A DNA stretch of 8,748 bases from an uncultured Candidatus Peregrinibacteria bacterium (lineage in GTDB: Bacteria; Patescibacteriota; Gracilibacteria; CAIRYL01). Positions 5,617 through 8,748 of the stretch are shown here, piece after piece (positions within the stretch are counted from its first letter, which is position 1; the number at the start of each line of letters is the position of its first letter). The notes below the pieces were generated by a model. The model ran no database searches, was not told the DNA's origin, and saw only the letters and a program-made list of their open reading frames with translations. Position numbers and translations under genes: made by a program. The stretch spans positions 1-8,748 of the forward strand of contig CAIRYL010000036.1 in the NCBI GenBank assembly GCA_903882825.1, in the 5' to 3' direction.

Positions 5617-8496
5617 ATGTCCGATTTTTTAAAAGTAAAAGGTGCAAAAACACATAATTTAAAAAATATTACAGTAGAAATTCCTCGAAATTCTTTGGTG
5701 GTTATTACAGGAGTTTCTGGATCTGGAAAATCTTCGCTCGCATTTGACACTATTTTTGCGGAAGGGCAACGCCGATACGTAGAAAGTTTATCGACGTATG
5801 CTCGACAATTTTTAGGAATGATGGATAAACCAGATGTAGATTCAATAGAAGGACTTTCTCCTGCGATTTCTATCGAACAAAAAACAGCATCCAAAAGCCC
5901 TCGTTCAACCGTGGGAACCACTACAGAAATTTATGATTATCTTCGACTCTTGTTTTCTAAAGTGGGAATTCCTCATTGCCCGGAATGTGGAACACGAGTT
6001 CAAAAAACCTCTGCATCCCAAATTGTAGACCAAATTATTGGTCTTCCAGAAAATTCAAAAATTATGATTTTGGCTCCCGTTATTCGTGGAAAAAAAGGAG
6101 AACATTTAAAAATTATTGATGATATAAAAAAAGAAGGATTTTTACGCATGAGAATTGATGGGGAAATTTATTCTATTGCTGACCAAATTCCTGCTCTCGA
6201 TCCTAAAAAAGTACATCATATCGAAGTCGTGGTCGATCGACTTGTTATAAAAGGTCTTCAAAAAGAGGTAAAAACTCTTTCGGATGGAACAGAAATAGAG
6301 GTTCCAAATGCAGATAGATCTCGTTTAGCAGATTCGGTAGAGCTGGCTCTTCAAAAAGGAGATGGAATTTTGGAAATATTAACGGTAGAAGATGGCAAAG
6401 TAGAGACTTTTTCTGAGCGGTTTGCGTGTCCAGAACATGGATCGGTAATTCCTGAAATTGAAGCGAGAAGTTTTTCTTTTAATTCTCCATACGGGGCATG
6501 TCCGGAGTGTCATGGACTCGGAACCCGTTTAGTCGCTATTCCTGAACATATTTTACCAAATTATAAACTTTCTATTGCGGAGGGAGGTATCCATCCTTGG
6601 AGTAATGCCAATAGTAGTTCGTGGTATATGAAAATTTTAGAAGCAGTAGGTGCGCAGTATGGATTTACAATACACCAGCCACTGCAAGAATTTTCTTCAG
6701 AAATAATTCGTATTATTTTAAATGGTACAGGCGATGAAGAATATTCTATTGTGATTGATACCGATCATTTTGAAGGAGAATATTCTACTCGGTATGAAGG
6801 AGTAATACGGAATGTAGAACGTCGATATAGAGATTCGGAAAGTGAATATGTCCGCAGAAATTTAGGAAGATATATGGAAGAACAAAAATGCCCTGCATGC
6901 CATGGCGCAAGGCTTCGAAAAGAAGTACTCGGAATTACCGTTAAAGGAAAAAATATTATTGATGTCACCTCTTTTTCTATTGCCGAAGCCTCTGAATTTT
7001 TAGGATCACTTTTACCTGTTTTTTCTGATTCGGAAAAAATTATTGCCACCCCTATTTTAAGAGAAGTAAATGCTCGAATTTCTTTTTTACAAAAAGTAGG
7101 GCTGTCATATCTCACCCTCGACCGCAATTCCTCTACTCTTTCAGGAGGAGAGGCACAGCGTATTCGTTTAGCAACTCAAATTGGATCAAAACTAGAAGGC
7201 GTATTATATGTTTTAGATGAACCATCTATTGGTCTTCATCAGCGCGATAATGAAAAACTTATTGAAACCATGCGTGAATTACAGCGTTTAGGAAATACTG
7301 TTTTAGTGGTGGAGCATGATGAAGAAACCATGCGTGCATCTGATTATCTTATTGAAATTGGACCAGGAGCAGGCATTCATGGTGGAGAAGTAGTGGCCGT
7401 TGGAGATCCTGAAACCTTTATGAAAAGTGAAAAATCTTCTACTGCTGGATACCTTTCTGGACGAAAAAAAATTATAACTCCAAAAACTCGGAGAAAAGGA
7501 AATGGGAAATTTTTAGAAATTATAAATGCGCGTGAACATAATTTAAAAAATGTAAATGTTCGTATCCCTCTCGGTTGTTTTGTAGGAGTAACGGGAGTTT
7601 CTGGATCTGGAAAAAGTTCTTTAATAAACGGCATTTTAGCACCGGCATTATTAAATGCCCTTAATAGAGCTCATCAAGACCTTGGAAACCATGATGCCAT
7701 TTTAGGGATTGAGCACCTGGATAAAGCAATTATTATTGATCAATCGGCAATTGGAAAAACGCCACGGTCAAATCCTGCTACGTATACCGGGGTTTTATCC
7801 GATATTCGTGATCTTTTTGCGACTTCTCCAGAAGCGAAATTACGAGGATACAAAGCAGGAAGATTTTCATTTAATGTAAAAGGAGGACGCTGTGAATCGT
7901 GTAGTGGGGATGGAGTAACACGCATCGAAATGCATTTTTTACCGGACGTCTATGTTCCGTGTGAAGTATGTCAGGGAAAACGGTATAATGCAGAAACCTT
8001 ACAAATTACATGGAGGGGGAAAAATATTTCGGATGTTTTACATATGACCATTTCCGAAGCTTCTGAATTTTTTTCTAAAGTCTCGAATATTAAGATAAAA
8101 CTAGAAACAATGGAACAAGTGGGACTGGGATATTTACAATTAGGACAATCCGCTACGACTCTTTCGGGAGGAGAAGCTCAGCGAATAAAGCTCGCCACCG
8201 AACTTTCTAAACGATCTACTGGAAAAACATTTTATATTTTAGATGAGCCTACTACAGGACTTCATTTTGAAGATGTAGAAAGACTTCTTTTTGTCCTTCA
8301 AACTCTCGTAGAAAAAGGGAATACCGTATTAGTTATTGAACACAATTTAGATGTTGTAAAAAGTTGTGATACGCTTATTGATATTGGTCCAGAAGGAGGA
8401 AATGGCGGTGGAGAAGTGATTGCAACGGGCACGCCAGAACAAGTAGCAACTGCCAAAAACTCATACACGGGTAAGTTTTTGGCAAAAATGCTGTAA
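5617..8496 (+). CDS. uvrA: UvrABC excinuclease subunit A
   Basis: This full-length 959-residue UvrA is the damage-sensing double ATPase of nucleotide excision repair; it loads UvrB onto bulky lesions. Two ABC modules are complete: Walker A at 32-39 (GVSGSGKS) and 660-667, signatures LSGGEAQRI at 508 and [10 protein letters not shown] at 849, and Walker B ending in DEP at 534-536 and 876-878. The region 120-245 contains HCPECG (121-124) and the expected UvrB-binding domain. Zinc sites follow: C271-x2-H274 with C295-x2-C298 (a His replaces the common second Cys), C425-x2-C428, and the C-terminal CxxC pairs C759/C762 and C782/C785 flanking the DNA-binding zinc finger. The ATG at 5617 starts at the canonical [14 protein letters not shown] block. 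uvrB and uvrC are not adjacent. No terminator is visible before the convergent tRNA-His 18 nt downstream. Confidence 0.98.
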   Translation: MSDFLKVKGAKTHNLKNITVEIPRNSLVVITGVSGSGKSSLAFDTIFAEGQRRYVESLSTYARQFLGMMDKPDVDSIEGLSPAISIEQKTASKSPRSTVGTTTEIYDYLRLLFSKVGIPHCPECGTRVQKTSASQIVDQIIGLPENSKIMILAPVIRGKKGEHLKIIDDIKKEGFLRMRIDGEIYSIADQIPALDPKKVHHIEVVVDRLVIKGLQKEVKTLSDGTEIEVPNADRSRLADSVELALQKGDGILEILTVEDGKVETFSERFACPEHGSVIPEIEARSFSFNSPYGACPECHGLGTRLVAIPEHILPNYKLSIAEGGIHPWSNANSSSWYMKILEAVGAQYGFTIHQPLQEFSSEIIRIILNGTGDEEYSIVIDTDHFEGEYSTRYEGVIRNVERRYRDSESEYVRRNLGRYMEEQKCPACHGARLRKEVLGITVKGKNIIDVTSFSIAEASEFLGSLLPVFSDSEKIIATPILREVNARISFLQKVGLSYLTLDRNSSTLSGGEAQRIRLATQIGSKLEGVLYVLDEPSIGLHQRDNEKLIETMRELQRLGNTVLVVEHDEETMRASDYLIEIGPGAGIHGGEVVAVGDPETFMKSEKSSTAGYLSGRKKIITPKTRRKGNGKFLEIINAREHNLKNVNVRIPLGCFVGVTGVSGSGKSSLINGILAPALLNALNRAHQDLGNHDAILGIEHLDKAIIIDQSAIGKTPRSNPATYTGVLSDIRDLFATSPEAKLRGYKAGRFSFNVKGGRCESCSGDGVTRIEMHFLPDVYVPCEVCQGKRYNAETLQITWRGKNISDVLHMTISEASEFFSKVSNIKIKLETMEQVGLGYLQLGQSATTLSGGEAQRIKLATELSKRSTGKTFYILDEPTTGLHFEDVERLLFVLQTLVEKGNTVLVIEHNLDVVKSCDTLIDIGPEGGNGGGEVIATGTPEQVATAKNSYTGKFLAKML

Positions 8497-8514
8497 ACAA
8501 ATGTACCGAATAAA

Positions 8515-8592
8515 TGGGGCGATCGATGGGGTTCGAACCCACGACCCCCAGGATCACAACCTGGTGCTCTAACCGACTGAGCTACGATCGCC
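8515..8592 (-). tRNA. tRNA-His (anticodon GUG)
   Basis: The minus strand folds into a cloverleaf with acceptor GCGATCG/CGATCGC, D stem GCTC/GAGC, anticodon stem CCAGG/CCTGG around the loop TTGTGAT (anticodon GTG), and T arm GTGGG-TTCGAAC-CCCAT. An extra G at the 5' end (8592) opposes discriminator C73 (8518), the G-1:C73 pair that identifies tRNA-His. CCA is encoded (8515-8517). It converges with uvrA, leaving 18 nt between the uvrA stop and the tRNA 3' end. Confidence 0.98.
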
Positions 8593-8603
8593 ACGCTTGT
8601 GCT

Positions 8604-8609
8604 ATTGTA
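8604..8609 (-). promoter_or_regulatory. -10 element of tRNA-His
   Basis: TACAAT on the minus strand ends 11 nt before the tRNA-His 5' end, the same spacing seen for the tRNA-Arg promoter. The -35 region at 17-18 nt upstream is weak (CTTTCC or TCTTTC). The position makes it the most likely start site for the tRNA. Confidence 0.5.
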
Positions 8610-8648
8610 CGATTTTTTAAAAAGAGGGAAAGAGTTTTTTTGTTTTTT

Positions 8649-8747
8649 TTATTGAAGACCCTGATTTTGGACTTTTTGTCGGATAAAAATACCTTCTGGA
8701 ATATTTTTTTCGCAGGCAATACTAGACACTTTATTCCCATCTCCTCC
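8649..8747 (-). CDS. C-terminal end of an unidentified protein, cut by window edge
   Basis: On the minus strand a frame is open from the right edge to a TAA at 8649-8651, encoding 32 residues that include DGNKVSSIACEK, NIPEGIFIRQ and the ending KVQNQGLQ. The composition looks like real protein, and the A-rich non-coding sequence begins right after the stop. The fragment is too short to assign to a family. It lies upstream of tRNA-His on the same strand, 56 nt away. It may be the 3' end of a gene or a chance open stretch. Confidence 0.5.
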   Translation of the reverse strand, partial: GGDGNKVSSIACEKNIPEGIFIRQKVQNQGLQ

Positions 8748-8748
8748 A

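Noticed and set aside
8298..8594. 98-residue minus-strand open frame over tRNA-His and the uvrA 3' end
   Set aside because: It runs through the tRNA gene and is antisense to conserved uvrA; this is a classic false open frame generated by a tRNA.
1..8748. CRISPR array, insertion sequence, integrase or attachment site
   Set aside because: No regularly spaced repeats, transposase or integrase motifs, or tRNA-flanking direct repeats were seen on either strand.

Overview
The window is AT-rich bacterial DNA carrying seven recognisable protein-coding genes (six complete, one cut by the left edge), a probable gene fragment at the right edge, and two tRNA genes. The organism looks like a small, fermentative member of the Patescibacteria/CPR, possibly Peregrinibacteria-like. 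That placement is inference. It rests on the low GC, the absence of any Shine-Dalgarno sequence at six complete gene starts, core genes separated from their usual operon partners, a large repetitive surface-fibre protein, and a ferredoxin-dependent 2-oxoacid oxidoreductase subunit. UGA acts as a normal stop and no conserved gene contains an in-frame UGA, so the UGA=Gly code of Gracilibacteria/Absconditabacteria does not apply.

Layout. (1) 2-817, +: C-terminal 271 residues of a surface or appendage protein with Gly-rich shaft repeats, a PilV/tail-fibre-like module and a Cys-rich tip. (2) 893-2837, +: an AlkD-type DNA glycosylase followed by the alpha subunit of pyruvate:ferredoxin oxidoreductase (porA). 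A strong bidirectional hairpin terminator at 2860-2893 closes this block. (3) 5440 down to 2909, -: pdxT, tRNA-Arg(UCU), tuf (EF-Tu) and rpsJ (S10), ending at the same terminator. (4) 5617-8496, +: uvrA, divergent from pdxT across a 176-bp region with two extended -10 promoters. (5) 8515-8592, -: tRNA-His(GUG), convergent with uvrA at a gap of only 18 nt. The last ~100 bases hold the apparent 3' end of another minus-strand gene.

Functional picture. The genes are a mix of translation (tuf, rpsJ, two tRNAs), DNA repair (AlkD for alkylated bases, UvrA for bulky lesions), central carbon and redox metabolism (PorA), cofactor synthesis (PdxT) and a surface structure. PorA, PdxT, UvrA and S10 all work with partners (PorB and gamma/delta, PdxS, UvrB/UvrC, the rest of the S10 operon) that are not encoded here. 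No mobile element, CRISPR array or defence system is visible. The least explained object is the fibre-like protein at the left edge; the rest is conserved housekeeping with unusual gene order. No intergenic stretch exceeds 300 bases.
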